Source: Rubripirellula sp. (lineage in GTDB: Bacteria; Planctomycetota; Planctomycetia; Pirellulales; Pirellulaceae). Taken from it: a DNA stretch of 64,000 bases. How positions within the stretch are numbered: position 1 is the stretch's first letter; each line of letters opens with the position of its first letter. Positions 50,270 through 61,087 of the stretch are shown one piece after another. The stretch lies in the NCBI GenBank assembly GCA_012270065.1, contig JAAXJB010000084.1, forward strand, positions 1-64,000. The letters run 5' to 3'. Made by a program: the position numbers and the translations under genes. The notes under the pieces were generated by a model. The model worked only from the letters and a program-made list of their open reading frames with translations, had not been told where the DNA came from and did no database searches.

Positions 50270-50947
50270 ATGGGTAAAAAATCAAAGCGCTATCGCGCTT
50301 CGCTTGAGAAGCAGCCTGCAAATCCGCTCCCACTCGCGGAAGCTGTGGAGGCACTCAAAAAATACGATTCGACCAAGTTTGACCAAACGGTCGAAATTCA
50401 TATGCGGCTGGGAGTCGACCCCAATCAGGCCGATCAGATCATCCGTGGTAGCTTGGTTCTTCCTAACGGGATTGGCAAGACGCAGCGAGTTGTGGTGTTT
50501 GCGAAAGGTGACGCGGCTACTGCGGCCGAGGAAGCCGGTGCCGATGAGGTTGGCCAAGCTGATCAGGCGAAGACGATCAATGATGGCTGGACCGATTTCG
50601 ACGTTTGCCATGCCGCTCCCGCGATGGTGGGGCTGGTTGGCCCTCTGGGACGCGTGCTTGGTCCGCGTGGCTTGATGCCCAGTCCGCGTGCCGGAACCGT
50701 TACTCCCGACGTTGCGAAAGTGGTAGGTGAGTACAAGGCTGGGAAAGTCGAGTTCCGGAACGACAAGGGCGGCAACGTCCATGCCATGGTCGGCAAGATG
50801 AGTTTCGACGCTGAAAAGCTGACAGAAAACATCAACACCTTCGTGAAGTTTATCGAGGGCATGAAGCCACAAACCGTCAAAGGCACTTACATCAAAGGTG
50901 TCGCGATTTGTGGAACCATGAGCCCGAGTGTCCGAGTAGCCTCATAG
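50270..50947 (+). CDS. rplA: 50S ribosomal protein L1
   Basis: 225 aa; [56 protein letters not shown]. Confidence 0.97.
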   Translation: MGKKSKRYRASLEKQPANPLPLAEAVEALKKYDSTKFDQTVEIHMRLGVDPNQADQIIRGSLVLPNGIGKTQRVVVFAKGDAATAAEEAGADEVGQADQAKTINDGWTDFDVCHAAPAMVGLVGPLGRVLGPRGLMPSPRAGTVTPDVAKVVGEYKAGKVEFRNDKGGNVHAMVGKMSFDAEKLTENINTFVKFIEGMKPQTVKGTYIKGVAICGTMSPSVRVAS

Positions 50948-51019
50948 TTCCGCTCTGCGTGAGAATGGGATGAGGCCCCAGTTTGTGATCAAAACGATCG
51001 TATCAAGTGAATCAATCTG

Positions 51020-51544
51020 ATGAGTAAATACGTCAAAGAACTCGTGACCCGCGACATCCGTCGACGACTCGAAGGAGTCGACGATGCTGTTTTGGTCAGT
51101 TGCGTCGGGATGGATGCCAACACCACCAACGAACTACGCGGTGAGCTTGACAAAAAAGACATCCACATGCTGGTAGTGAAGAACTCATTGGCCCGTCGGG
51201 CGACTGAGGGAACACAGCTTGCTGCTGCTTTCGAGGGTGCAGCGGGCCAAGTCGGCATTTGTTGGGGATCGACTGATTTTGTGTCCTTGGTCAAAGAGCT
51301 GGTTGAGCTCGATAAGGATACTGAAAAGTTCGATAATTTCGTCGCTGGCGGCGGCGTCATGGATGGCGAGAAGCTCGATGCTGACGGCCTCAAGGCAGTC
51401 AGCAAATGGCCAAGTAGGCAAGAACAGATTTCAATGCTGGTGGGACAGATTCTTGGACCAGGTGCTCAGATTTCAGGAGCATTGCTTGGCCCCGGAAAAA
51501 CGCTCAACAGCCAAATCAAGAAGAAAGGCGAAGGGGAAGAATAG
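51020..51544 (+). CDS. rplJ: 50S ribosomal protein L10
   Basis: 174 aa; MLVVKNSLARRATEGTQL; position between rplA and rplL. Confidence 0.95.
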   Translation: MSKYVKELVTRDIRRRLEGVDDAVLVSCVGMDANTTNELRGELDKKDIHMLVVKNSLARRATEGTQLAAAFEGAAGQVGICWGSTDFVSLVKELVELDKDTEKFDNFVAGGGVMDGEKLDADGLKAVSKWPSRQEQISMLVGQILGPGAQISGALLGPGKTLNSQIKKKGEGEE

Positions 51545-51620
51545 TCCTTCGCCCGGCCCACTTTGGCGCCGATTACCCCTTTAACTATCAAATCACCAAA
51601 CTGTTTTCGAGGTATTTCCT

Positions 51621-52028
51621 ATGTCTGAAGAAACCGCCGTCGCAGAATTCAGCGATGACACCAAAGAAATGGGCGATAAAATCGCCGAAATGACCCTCAA
51701 GCAAGCCAAAGAGCTTAGCGATTATCTCAAGGATGTGCATGGCATTGAGCCTGCCTCCGGTGGCGGTGCCGTTGTCATGGCTGCCGCGGATGATGGTGGC
51801 GGTGCCGCTGAGGAAAAAACTGAATTCGACGTTGTCTTGACCGGTTTCGGGGACAAGAAACTCAACGTTGTCAAAGTCGTGAAAAACCTGACCGGCGCTT
51901 CATTGATGGAAGCCAAGAAAATGGTCGAGGGCGTTCCTGCGACATTGAAAGAAGGCGTCTCCAAAGAAGAAGCCGAGAAAGTCAAAGGCGAAATTGAAGA
52001 AGCTGGTGGAACTGTCGAACTCAAGTAG
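51621..52028 (+). CDS. rplL: 50S ribosomal protein L7/L12
   Basis: 135 aa; [71 protein letters not shown]. Confidence 0.98.
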   Translation: MSEETAVAEFSDDTKEMGDKIAEMTLKQAKELSDYLKDVHGIEPASGGGAVVMAAADDGGGAAEEKTEFDVVLTGFGDKKLNVVKVVKNLTGASLMEAKKMVEGVPATLKEGVSKEEAEKVKGEIEEAGGTVELK

Positions 52029-52060
52029 TTCGTTGCCAATCGGTGATTCAGATAGAAAGA

Positions 52061-52096
52061 AGCCCCACCGGCCTCTGGTCGGATGGGGCTCTTTTT
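52061..52096 (+). terminator. Rho-independent terminator after rplL
   Basis: agccccaccggcctctggtcggatggggctctttttg: AGCCCCA/TGGGGCT stem, U-run. Confidence 0.88.
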
Positions 52097-52255
52097 GTGA
52101 AAAAATGGTTCCGGTTTTCCAGCTCAGTACCCCTCAGAACATGGCCTTGGAAAACACCGGTTTGTCGCTGGTACTCAATCTTGTCAGAAACCCGGATTCC
52201 TGCTTTCTCTGAGATTTCCCTGTGGTCTTCAGGGGTAGGCATCGGAGGAGTCCTG

Positions 52256-53035
52256 TTACCTGAACATCGGCAGCGGACGCTGGTTGGCAATGCCGATCGT
52301 TTTTGATGGTGATGGTAAAGGGTTGGTCGCAGGACTTAGGTCTTGAGCGGTCATTCCACTTTGTGTGTGGTTTCGTGTGTGGAACCCGGTGTTGGGGGCC
52401 GACACGGTTCGGGACGCGATCCGGGGTGGCGCGAAGGTTGTGACTGACATTTTAGAGCGTTCCAGCGACTTGAATGGTGTACTTGCATCAAGTGGCTGCA
52501 ATCTTGCAGCAACCTCGGTGGGCAGGTTGCCACTACTCAGACGCCCCACGGGTTCGTAGGCAATCGAGTGCTCTCGTGAGGTGTGAACCGTTTTGGTGGG
52601 AATTTCCACGGTGCGGTTTTCTGGTACCCATCGTGTTGTTGTTGTCGTGTTCTGGAACACCTCTGTTCTGGATTCCCAGGTGGTATGTGGGACTTGTTCG
52701 TAGCGGATCGATGGTGGTCGGAATGGATTCCAGCGACCGGTCAGTTTGGGCTTCCAGGTGTATCGCACAACGGGAGTCAGAACGGTTCGGTTTTCAGGTT
52801 TGGTTTCGGTCACCGTGTGCGGGCGATAGACAATTTCGCTCTGCTGGCGAATTTTGGTCTCCACCACTGGTTTTTCGACCGTTCGGCTGATTTTGCGATA
52901 AACGATGCCCGTTTCAGGATCGGTGAAATAGCCGGTTTGCGAATGAGCAATGGCACTGGTCAGCAGGAGGCTGGTGCCCGCTGATAGCAATACGGCGAGC
53001 TGTTGGGTAACCTTGGATAAGCTCCGTCCAGTCAT
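52256..53035 (-). CDS. Hypothetical secreted protein
   Basis: ORF 52256..53218; likely start MTGRSLSKVTQQLAVLLSAGTSLLLTSAIAHSQTG near 53035; patterned YRPHTVTETKPENRTVLTPVVRYTWKPKLTGRWNPF. Confidence 0.6.
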   Translation of the reverse strand: MTGRSLSKVTQQLAVLLSAGTSLLLTSAIAHSQTGYFTDPETGIVYRKISRTVEKPVVETKIRQQSEIVYRPHTVTETKPENRTVLTPVVRYTWKPKLTGRWNPFRPPSIRYEQVPHTTWESRTEVFQNTTTTTRWVPENRTVEIPTKTVHTSREHSIAYEPVGRLSSGNLPTEVAARLQPLDASTPFKSLERSKMSVTTFAPPRIASRTVSAPNTGFHTRNHTQSGMTAQDLSPATNPLPSPSKTIGIANQRPLPMFR

Positions 53036-53192
53036 GGCAATCCTTCGCCTGTGATACGGATAGGCTGCAGTGAATTTTGGTATTCTGCGGTCACGTTGGC
53101 TCAACGCTCTGGGTGAGCACATCACCAGTGTTTGGTTTCTTTCTCTCTTATGTGTTTCGGTCCCGCCAGACAGCTGAGCTGAGGGAAAATCG

Positions 53193-53492
53193 ATGCTCGA
53201 TTCAAAAATGCTCGACATGCTTCGTTGTCCTGTCGATGGCGGCAGGTTATTCCCGGTCAGTCATGAGGATCTTCAGCGGATCAATTTGGCGATTCTGTCC
53301 GGAGAGTTGCGGGATCGCTTGGACCAGCGAATCAACGATGGCTTGGATGCTGGGCTCTTGAACAGACAATCGCTTCGGATTTATCCAGTAAGGGGTGGGA
53401 TACCATCGCTGGTAGCTAACGAGGCGATTGAATTACCACAGGGATTTTTTGACGGGACTGAAAATAAGGATGGGCGAGTGGGGGACAGTTGA
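53193..53492 (+). CDS. Trm112-like small protein
   Basis: 99 aa; MLDMLRCPVDGGRLFPV...LRIYPVRGGIPSLVANEAIEL. Confidence 0.8.
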   Translation: MLDSKMLDMLRCPVDGGRLFPVSHEDLQRINLAILSGELRDRLDQRINDGLDAGLLNRQSLRIYPVRGGIPSLVANEAIELPQGFFDGTENKDGRVGDS

Positions 53493-53500
53493 TTTGGTTT

Positions 53501-53755
53501 TTACCAGGATCGGCGTTCTGGCCCGTCATCATCGTCGTCGGGTCGAGTGTCGCCGCACCAACGCGAAAGTGACTTCAGGACCTCGTCTCGACCATTGCTA
53601 TTGGTCCAGAGAGAGTCATCAACATCCAGTCTGACTTCGTAGTCACCCTCATGCATGCATTCGGGTTCGCCGCAGAAGTGTGGCACATCGCTGACCCAAA
53701 CAATTCGATAGAGCGGTATGTGCTTGTCATCGATTTTGATGAGTGGTGAATTCAT
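53501..53755 (-). CDS. Hypothetical small protein
   Basis: 84-aa ORF, acidic C-terminus; no family recognised. Confidence 0.45.
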   Translation of the reverse strand: MNSPLIKIDDKHIPLYRIVWVSDVPHFCGEPECMHEGDYEVRLDVDDSLWTNSNGRDEVLKSLSRWCGDTRPDDDDDGPERRSW

Positions 53756-53905
53756 GGTTTCGCACCTGCGTTTCGGAATGGCTGATAGATGATCGAGTGA
53801 AGACGACGGGCATGGTGTCGATTCTTGCTAATGTATTCAGATTTGATGATCGTGCAGCAGGTTTGGCCCACCGCGTTGTGTCCGCCTTCATCACATCATG
53901 AATGA

Positions 53906-54745
53906 TCAGCCGTCTTCACCCATCTCACGGCTACGCTCGGCTGAGGCTGCCACGGCTTCGATGAGTGCTCCACGCACACCATTCTGTTCCAGCACAGAGA
54001 TGGCCTCAATTGTGGTACCTCCGGGGCTCGCCACTGCATCTTTCAATTCTGCCGGATGTCGTTTTGTTTCTGCGATCATGGTTGCCGTACCGAGTACGGT
54101 TTGCGTAGCCAGTTTCATCGCCAGTGGTCTTGGCAAGCCTGCCAGGACTCCTCCATCGGCCAATGCCTCAATCACGATGCAGACGTATGCTGGGCCGGAC
54201 CCACTGACACCGGTGACCGCATCCATCTGCGATTCCGCGACTTCCACGGCAAGTCCAACTGAATCTAACGCGGACTGGATCCAATTGCGATCTTCCGGGG
54301 AGACCTGACTTCCGCAGCAGTAACCGCTGGCGCCTTGTCCAACAAGGCTGGGCGTGTTTGGCATTACTCGGGCGACTCTCTCGTGTCCCACGCCATGACA
54401 GAGATCAGCCAAGTCAATTCCTGCCGCGATCGATATGACAAGTTTATCCTGCCACCCAGAGCCGATTTCGCAAAGGACATTCGGGATGATGTTGGGTTTG
54501 ACAGCCAGAAGAGCAGCATCGCATTGTGAGACCGCGCCGGCCAAGTCGGCAGAGATGATTTCAGGGTGGTTTTCCGCCCACCAGTCGCGGCTCGCCGAAT
54601 CAGGGTCGACCAGCATGACTTCAGAGCCCGAGATGACGTCACTCGCCAAAAGTCCTCCGACCAGGGCGCGACCCATCTGACCACCACCAATTACTGCAAG
54701 TTTTTGCACACTCATACCGGCTTTCCTTGTTCTAGGCCGTTTCAT
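53906..54745 (-). CDS. proC: Pyrroline-5-carboxylate reductase
   Basis: 279 aa; [78 protein letters not shown]. Confidence 0.95.
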   Translation of the reverse strand: MKRPRTRKAGMSVQKLAVIGGGQMGRALVGGLLASDVISGSEVMLVDPDSASRDWWAENHPEIISADLAGAVSQCDAALLAVKPNIIPNVLCEIGSGWQDKLVISIAAGIDLADLCHGVGHERVARVMPNTPSLVGQGASGYCCGSQVSPEDRNWIQSALDSVGLAVEVAESQMDAVTGVSGSGPAYVCIVIEALADGGVLAGLPRPLAMKLATQTVLGTATMIAETKRHPAELKDAVASPGGTTIEAISVLEQNGVRGALIEAVAASAERSREMGEDG

Positions 54746-54833
54746 AGGGGGTTCTCAATTGACCCTTTCTCGGGCCCACTCTAAATTGATCGGTTTTTCC
54801 CTTCCCGAAAACCCCATTAGCCCCCTCGCTTGG

Positions 54834-55751
54834 ATGATGAAATCGACAATCGCGGAGCGACTGATCGGTGATATTGGAGACTTCTGCGTGGATGAAGCAA
54901 TCGGAAAAGCGAATACGCTAATCGAAGCCATGGGCTGGATTCGACGTTTTCGCGGTAAAACGACCGTTATAAAACTGGGAGGGAGCCTGCTTGATGATGA
55001 AGCCGCTCTGATGCACATCCTATTGGATGTGATTTTCATGGAAACCGTGGGAATGAAGCCGGTTATCGTTCATGGTGGGGGAAAAGCGATCAATCGGGCT
55101 TTGGCCGAAGCCGGAATTGAAGCGAGGTTTGTCCGTGGCAGACGCGTTACCGACGAGGCGACCTTGGAGGTCGTGCAACGCGTTCTGGCCAAGGAGCTCA
55201 ACGTTTTTCTTACCGAAGAAATAGAGCGGCTCGGCGGACGGGGAATGAACCTGTCGTTTGAGACCACCAATGTACTGTTCGGAAAGAAAATGGTGAACGA
55301 AGCTGATGAGGACATCGGTTACGTTGGTGAGGTTACCCGGGTTGATAGAAGCGTCATTGAAGGTCTCTCGTACACAGACCAGGTCCCAGTGATTCCATCC
55401 ATGTGTGAGGGAGAAAATGGGGAGCGGTACAATGTGAATGCCGATACGGCTGCTATGGCAGTTGCTCAGAGTTTGGGTGCAGAGAAACTGGTCTTTCTGT
55501 CAGATGTAAATGGTGTTCGTCGAGATAAAGAAGATCCCAACACGATCATTCACTCGCTCTCGGCGAGTGATGCACGTCAGCTCATAGAAGAAGGGGTGAT
55601 CGATGCAGGAATGATTCCCAAGGTTGAGGCATGCATTGAAACCCTGGGACGCGGAGTGCGCAAGATTCATATCGTTGACGGACGTTTGCGGCATTCGCTT
55701 TTGCTCGAGATCTTTACCACCAGTGGTGTGGGTACTGAAATTCACAGTTGA
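54834..55751 (+). CDS. argB: Acetylglutamate kinase
   Basis: Likely start 54834; [82 protein letters not shown]. Confidence 0.95.
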   Translation: MMKSTIAERLIGDIGDFCVDEAIGKANTLIEAMGWIRRFRGKTTVIKLGGSLLDDEAALMHILLDVIFMETVGMKPVIVHGGGKAINRALAEAGIEARFVRGRRVTDEATLEVVQRVLAKELNVFLTEEIERLGGRGMNLSFETTNVLFGKKMVNEADEDIGYVGEVTRVDRSVIEGLSYTDQVPVIPSMCEGENGERYNVNADTAAMAVAQSLGAEKLVFLSDVNGVRRDKEDPNTIIHSLSASDARQLIEEGVIDAGMIPKVEACIETLGRGVRKIHIVDGRLRHSLLLEIFTTSGVGTEIHS

Positions 55752-55855
55752 TCGACAGAGCGGTTCCCCAGATGTGATTGAGCGGTGTTTCTGACAGTCA
55801 TCATGTGATTCGCACCATTTTCAACGTGCGATTTTCAACGGATTTTCATGAATGA

Positions 55856-57994
55856 ATGGACGAAGCACGAGTTAACCCGAGAGATCATGAATCAGCAGAA
55901 CTGACGAACGCACTTTCCGCTGGTGACCAGCAGACGGAGCAATGTCACGAGGACGCGGCCAATGAGGAATCCAATGCCGTTGTCAAAATTAATGCCAAGA
56001 CAGGTGAACAGGTCAGTGATGAGCTACTTACGCTAAACCAGACGCAAGGTATCAATTCAATGGATTCAATGGACGAAAATCGTGATGCGGAGAAGCTGGG
56101 CGAAACGAGTGAAGAACAAGATCAGGACAGAAAGTACCAGAACTCAGAGGACGTAGAGGCAGAAGTTGTGGATGAAGAACAAATGCCAGATGTCAACGAA
56201 GAGGAATACGAGGAAGACGAGGACGCGGAATACGAGGATGCGGAATACGAGGAAGAAGACGAAGTAGAGGACGAAGAAGCAGAGTATGAGGAAGAAGACG
56301 AAGTAGAAGACGAGACAGAGCACGAGGACGAAGACGAAGCAGAGTACGAGGACGAAGCAGAGGACGAAGACGAAGCAGAGGCTGAGGCGGAATACGAGGA
56401 AGAAGACTGCGAGGAAGCGGACGAAGCGGCCGCGGCGGATGCCGAGGAAGAAGACTGCGCTCAAGACGATCAAGCAGACGTGGCGGACTCCGAGGAAGAA
56501 GGCGAAACGGAATATGAGGAAGCAGGCTATGAAGAAGACGAAGCGGATGATGAGGAAGACGAAGCGGAGGGCGATGGTTCAGTAGGTGATCGAGAACAAC
56601 AGCCCCCAGAATCCTCCGGAAATGGCTCAGAAGAAGATAGCGACGCAAGCACCGGGGCTGTGTTCGACAGCAGTAGCCAACACGGAAGCCTTGATCAACA
56701 AAACGAAGGGAATCCGGAATTCGCGGCTGTTGCTGCTGAGGTTGGTGCATCACTCAGGAGCGATACACCACCGGACAACAACTTGTCCGCCGGGGCGTCG
56801 GAGCCGAATTCGCGTCTGCATTTTTCGAGGGCTGACTTGCCGATCATGCATGGTGAACCGTTCGGGATGCGCCGCGCGGACGATGATGGTCGCGAAATGC
56901 TGGATGGTATGGCTGGACGTCATTGTGTATTCGGTTTTGGGTGCACTCCGATTCACGAGTCGCTGATCGCCAGTTTTGCTGAGTATCTGGGTGACGGAAG
57001 TTGTTTCGCAAATGTTGCAGGTCATCACCTTTCTGCACTTTCCCGGCAGTTAGAGACGCTGTTCTCCAGATCGTCTTCGGTTTCTGCTGATAGCATGGCG
57101 CTGCTTCCATCGCCGGATCTGGCGATGGAGTATGCGCTGCAGTTGACCCGTCGCTTTCGAGCAGGCAAGTCGTTCAGGACTATTGCCATGTTGGGTAGCG
57201 ATCATGGACGCACCGGTATGACACGGACAGCAAGCGGGCAGCCGGAATTGCATCAAGGGCTCGGCCCCATGATGGCGGGGTTCAGCCACGTTCCAAGTGG
57301 TGATCTGGACGCATTGCGAGCATCGATCGACGATCAGACATCTGCCATCCTTCTCTCACCGGTCGATTTGGCAAGTGGAGCAAAGGCATGCGAGGCGGAG
57401 TATCTTGTCGGCGTCCGGGAAGTCTGTGACAAGCAAGGATTGCTCCTGGTGATGGATGAAACCCAGCTTGTTTACGGTTCGACGGGCAGTCGTTTTGCTT
57501 TTGAATCTTTAGCTGATATCAACGCGGACATTGTCATTGCATCGGCCGGACTGTTTTGTGGTATGCCAGGTGGATTGGTGCTTGCGGCCGAACGTGTGAC
57601 GAAAAGTCCCATTCATGATGTAGACCGGTATCCGTTGCTTGCAGCATCATTGATGTCGACGTTGAGTGAAATGGAAGTGCATGGTTTGCCGGGTGCCGTG
57701 AACGGTGCAGCACGTGAATTTGCCGTTCTGCTCGCCGAAAAGCTGAGTGGATTTGAGTTTGTGCGGGACATGCATGTCACTGGCATGACGATTGGCATTG
57801 AATGCGATATTCATGCTGTCGACATTGTCAGTGCTGCGAGCGCCAATGGCCTGAGAGTTGCGCCAGCTGGAGAAACTGCTGTGCGACTCCAGCCACCGTT
57901 GATCATGAGTGACGAGGACCAGCAGCTTCTGTTGAAACGTTTGCTGAACACAATGAAAGCGGTTGAGCAGGAAACTGTCGACTTAACACTGTAA
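55856..57994 (+). CDS. ArgD-like (class III aminotransferase fold) protein with acidic N-terminal extension; predicted to lack the PLP lysine
   Basis: 712 aa; C-terminal ~400 aa match the ArgD pattern ([55 protein letters not shown]); PLP-lysine region reads [16 protein letters not shown]. Confidence 0.8.
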   Translation: MDEARVNPRDHESAELTNALSAGDQQTEQCHEDAANEESNAVVKINAKTGEQVSDELLTLNQTQGINSMDSMDENRDAEKLGETSEEQDQDRKYQNSEDVEAEVVDEEQMPDVNEEEYEEDEDAEYEDAEYEEEDEVEDEEAEYEEEDEVEDETEHEDEDEAEYEDEAEDEDEAEAEAEYEEEDCEEADEAAAADAEEEDCAQDDQADVADSEEEGETEYEEAGYEEDEADDEEDEAEGDGSVGDREQQPPESSGNGSEEDSDASTGAVFDSSSQHGSLDQQNEGNPEFAAVAAEVGASLRSDTPPDNNLSAGASEPNSRLHFSRADLPIMHGEPFGMRRADDDGREMLDGMAGRHCVFGFGCTPIHESLIASFAEYLGDGSCFANVAGHHLSALSRQLETLFSRSSSVSADSMALLPSPDLAMEYALQLTRRFRAGKSFRTIAMLGSDHGRTGMTRTASGQPELHQGLGPMMAGFSHVPSGDLDALRASIDDQTSAILLSPVDLASGAKACEAEYLVGVREVCDKQGLLLVMDETQLVYGSTGSRFAFESLADINADIVIASAGLFCGMPGGLVLAAERVTKSPIHDVDRYPLLAASLMSTLSEMEVHGLPGAVNGAAREFAVLLAEKLSGFEFVRDMHVTGMTIGIECDIHAVDIVSAASANGLRVAPAGETAVRLQPPLIMSDEDQQLLLKRLLNTMKAVEQETVDLTL
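56146..56575 (+). repeat. Glu/Asp-rich imperfect coding repeat (gaggaagacgaagyagag-type units)
   Basis: Translation [69 protein letters not shown]. Confidence 0.9.
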
Positions 57995-58026
57995 AATGGG
58001 TCCAGTCTGGTTTTGAATTGGAAAGT

Positions 58027-58977
58027 GGTATGCAACATTTATTGAGTCTGTTTGATCTGTCATCAGGTGATCTGCGTTCCCTTCTCGCTACGGCTCATGT
58101 TTTGAAAACAAGGCTGGCGGCGGGCGATCGACCACCTGTACTGGAACGCCGGGTTTTGGCGCTTCTTTTTGAAAAGCCCAGTTTGCGTACACGCGTCAGT
58201 TTTGAAACCGGAATCGCCCAGCTTGGTGGATCCAGCCTTTTTCTTGGAGATGACGTGGGTTGGGGGAAACGTGAATCCGCTTCCGATTTTACGCAGGTTC
58301 TCGGCCAGTTTGTTGATGCGGTTGTGTGTCGTGCCAAATCCCACTCCAAGGTCGAACAGCTCGCGAGTTATGACTCACTTCCTGTGATTAACGGGCTGAC
58401 CGATCTGTGTCATCCTTGTCAGGCTCTTGCTGATGTCATGACGATCCATGGTGCTTTTGGAACAGTTTCTGGCAAGCACCTTGTTTTTGTTGGCGATGGT
58501 AATAACGTGGCACAGTCACTCGCATTGGTTTGCGCCATGCTCGACATGCGTTTTACACTCTCGTGCCCGATCGGTTATGAAATGGATAATGGCTGGTTGG
58601 AAAAGGTGTTCGCACATTATCCGGCAGCGAAAATCAGTACTGTTCCAGATGCACAGGCCGCAGTTTCGGATGCTGATGCGATTTACACGGACGTTTGGAC
58701 AAGCATGGGGCAGGAAGCAGAAATGGCAGAACGCCGTGAAGCATTCTCTGCTTATCAGGTCAATCGGCATTTGATGGCCACTGCGCCCAGCCATGCAAGG
58801 GTTCTTCATTGCCTGCCCGCTGTTCGCGGTGAAGAAATTACCGATGATGTGATCGATAGTGACCAAAGCGATGTGATCCAGCAGGCGGGGAATCGCATGC
58901 ATGCCCAGAAAGGCCTGTTGGTCTGGTTGCTCAATCGCACGTGGATCGAACAGAATGTGACAGATTCTGCATTCTAA
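58027..58977 (+). CDS. argF: Ornithine carbamoyltransferase
   Basis: ORF 58018..58977; [53 protein letters not shown]. Confidence 0.96.
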   Translation, partial: GMQHLLSLFDLSSGDLRSLLATAHVLKTRLAAGDRPPVLERRVLALLFEKPSLRTRVSFETGIAQLGGSSLFLGDDVGWGKRESASDFTQVLGQFVDAVVCRAKSHSKVEQLASYDSLPVINGLTDLCHPCQALADVMTIHGAFGTVSGKHLVFVGDGNNVAQSLALVCAMLDMRFTLSCPIGYEMDNGWLEKVFAHYPAAKISTVPDAQAAVSDADAIYTDVWTSMGQEAEMAERREAFSAYQVNRHLMATAPSHARVLHCLPAVRGEEITDDVIDSDQSDVIQQAGNRMHAQKGLLVWLLNRTWIEQNVTDSAF

Positions 58978-58989
58978 TTCCAGTTTCCA

Positions 58990-59703
58990 ATGAGGGTTGC
59001 AAGCATGCGACGCAATGACCAGCTTCGTGACGTTGAAATACAGCGTGGTTACCTTGATTCCAACCCTGCCAGTGTGCTGTACCGTTGTGGGCGTACTATC
59101 GTGTTGTGCACTGCGTCCATCGAAGCCACTGTGCCACCGTGGTTGGAAGGGAAAGGAAAAGGTTGGGTAACAGCGGAATACAACATGTTGCCGGGGAGCA
59201 CGAGTCCTCGGAAACGTCGCGATCGTGGTGGGAAAATTGATGGCAGAACGACCGAGATTCAACGGTTGATCGGACGTAGTCTGCGTGCCGTCGTCGATCT
59301 TGAAAAGCTGGGTGAGCAAATGATCACGGTCGACTGTGATGTTCTTCAAGCCGATGGTGGAACGCGGACCGCATCGATTACAGGTGGCTTCATTGCGTTG
59401 GCGCAAGCCGTCTCGCTGGTATTACCAGAATCGAGAGTCGGCGACGGGCCGTTGACCGATTCGGTTGCCGCCGTGAGTTGTGGACTGATTGATGAACAGG
59501 TAGTTCTGGATCTTGATTACAAGCTCGATTCGGCAGCTGACGTGGACATGAATGTCATCATGACTGGCAGTGGCCGATTTGTTGAAATTCAGGGCACAGG
59601 TGAAGAGGCCACTTTTGATGACCGCCAACTGGCCGAATTGCTAAGGTTGGCCAAGCAGGGGATTCAATCACTCACGGAAAAACAAAAGCAGGCGTTGCAA
59701 TAA
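58990..59703 (+). CDS. rph: Ribonuclease PH
   Basis: 237 aa; GKGWVTAEYNMLPGSTSPRKRRDRGGKIDGRTTEIQRLIGRSLRAVVDLEKLGEQMITVDCDVLQADGGTRTASITGG. Confidence 0.97.
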   Translation: MRVASMRRNDQLRDVEIQRGYLDSNPASVLYRCGRTIVLCTASIEATVPPWLEGKGKGWVTAEYNMLPGSTSPRKRRDRGGKIDGRTTEIQRLIGRSLRAVVDLEKLGEQMITVDCDVLQADGGTRTASITGGFIALAQAVSLVLPESRVGDGPLTDSVAAVSCGLIDEQVVLDLDYKLDSAADVDMNVIMTGSGRFVEIQGTGEEATFDDRQLAELLRLAKQGIQSLTEKQKQALQ

Positions 59704-59831
59704 TCAATCGATGGGCATTTTCAGCAGATGAAGCTGGGAGGGGCAAAGTGCTCACGAGACGCCGAATCGAAAGCAGGCGAGGAAAACGGGTTGGGTCTTG
59801 CACGACTCAAGTGCAACGGGATCGTGCTGCG

Positions 59832-60974
59832 TCACTGACGAGGGTTTTCGTACCAGGCAACGTTGTTACTGGCCCGGCCTGCTACCAGCAGGTCAAGATC
59901 GCCATCCAAATCCAGGTCAAACGTGCGAATGTCATAAGCTTCCTGATTCTCACCAACGAGGTGCGACGTGAACTTGCCCTGCCCATCGTTCTCATACCAC
60001 ATCACGACCTTATCACCAAAAGCACAAGTTGCTGCATCGAGATCACCATCGGCGTCCATGTCCACCACCGCCAAGCAGTGTGCTTCTTGTAGATTGGCAT
60101 CGATTTCATGACATCGCCAGTCTGGAGCTTCGAACCAGATAACGCCTTTCCCGTGACCACGCGAAGCAACGAAATCCATTCTGCCGTCGCCATTGATGTC
60201 CGCTGGATGGATATTGGTTGCTCCCGGCTCTTGGTCACTGATGAGATGTTTTTTCCATACTTGCCTGGGGTTTTCCGGTGCTTCCCACCAAGCGAACCAT
60301 TCACCGGGTGACGTGGCAGTCGGTCCACCCTTGGCGCCGGTGGCTGCATCAAGCCGACCGTCTCCGTTGACATCGCCTACCCCGATGTAATGTGTTAGTC
60401 CGGGGGCATCGTGTCGCGCCAAGGCGAACGTTTGCCACTTGCCAGCGGCATGCGGATCCTTGGGCACTGCGAGCCAGACCAGCGATTCAGGATAAGGTTC
60501 GGTGGGCTGAGCACTGGTGGCCAGCAAGTCGAACTTTCCGTCTCTGTCGACATCACCTTTCATCAGGCCGTGAATACCATGAACCGAGTCGGAAATCAGC
60601 CGTTTTTTCCAACGTTGATCCGCTCCCTTTTTCGGTTGCTCCAGCCATGTAATCAGGCCTGGATTGTAACGGGCAGATAGATAGTCCAGATCTCCGTCAC
60701 CATCAACATCAAAGCATTCGCTGTGAATGCAGCCGCGATCATTGGTGTGGTCATCCAGGACAATCCGACGCCAGTCAGGAGCAGCAAATAGCACTGTCTG
60801 TTCACCTACTTCCGCAATCACGTCCGGCATGCCGTCTCCAGTGAAGTCTCCAGCTACCGCTGTCAGACTCCGTTTTCCTTCTTGAAGAACATGTTTTTTC
60901 CAGCCCTCATCTGCATGAGCATAAAAAGCAAAGCTGGTACACAAGTAAACAAGCGTAAATGGAAGGACTTTCAT
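59832..60974 (-). CDS. Secreted FG-GAP/VCBS-repeat beta-propeller protein
   Basis: 380 aa; signal peptide; repeated DVDGDGDLDYLSARYNPG / DVNGDGRLDAATGAKGG / DLDGDLDLLVAGRASN. Confidence 0.9.
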   Translation of the reverse strand: MKVLPFTLVYLCTSFAFYAHADEGWKKHVLQEGKRSLTAVAGDFTGDGMPDVIAEVGEQTVLFAAPDWRRIVLDDHTNDRGCIHSECFDVDGDGDLDYLSARYNPGLITWLEQPKKGADQRWKKRLISDSVHGIHGLMKGDVDRDGKFDLLATSAQPTEPYPESLVWLAVPKDPHAAGKWQTFALARHDAPGLTHYIGVGDVNGDGRLDAATGAKGGPTATSPGEWFAWWEAPENPRQVWKKHLISDQEPGATNIHPADINGDGRMDFVASRGHGKGVIWFEAPDWRCHEIDANLQEAHCLAVVDMDADGDLDAATCAFGDKVVMWYENDGQGKFTSHLVGENQEAYDIRTFDLDLDGDLDLLVAGRASNNVAWYENPRQ

Positions 60975-61087
60975 CGCTGGACCTTGGAGGTTGGATCAAA
61001 CTCGCTCATGATGTGCGTTAAACTTAATGCGTTGGCTGGCTGCATGCCACTGCACGCCATCTGTTGTTCTGACCGGGTTTGAGTTGA

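Noticed and set aside
56144-56753. Minus-strand ORFs antisense to the acidic tract (Leu/Arg/Pro- and Phe/Val-rich 109- and 186-aa ORFs)
   Set aside because: Artefacts of the GAA/GAG/GAC-rich coding repeat read on the other strand; no start context or plausible protein
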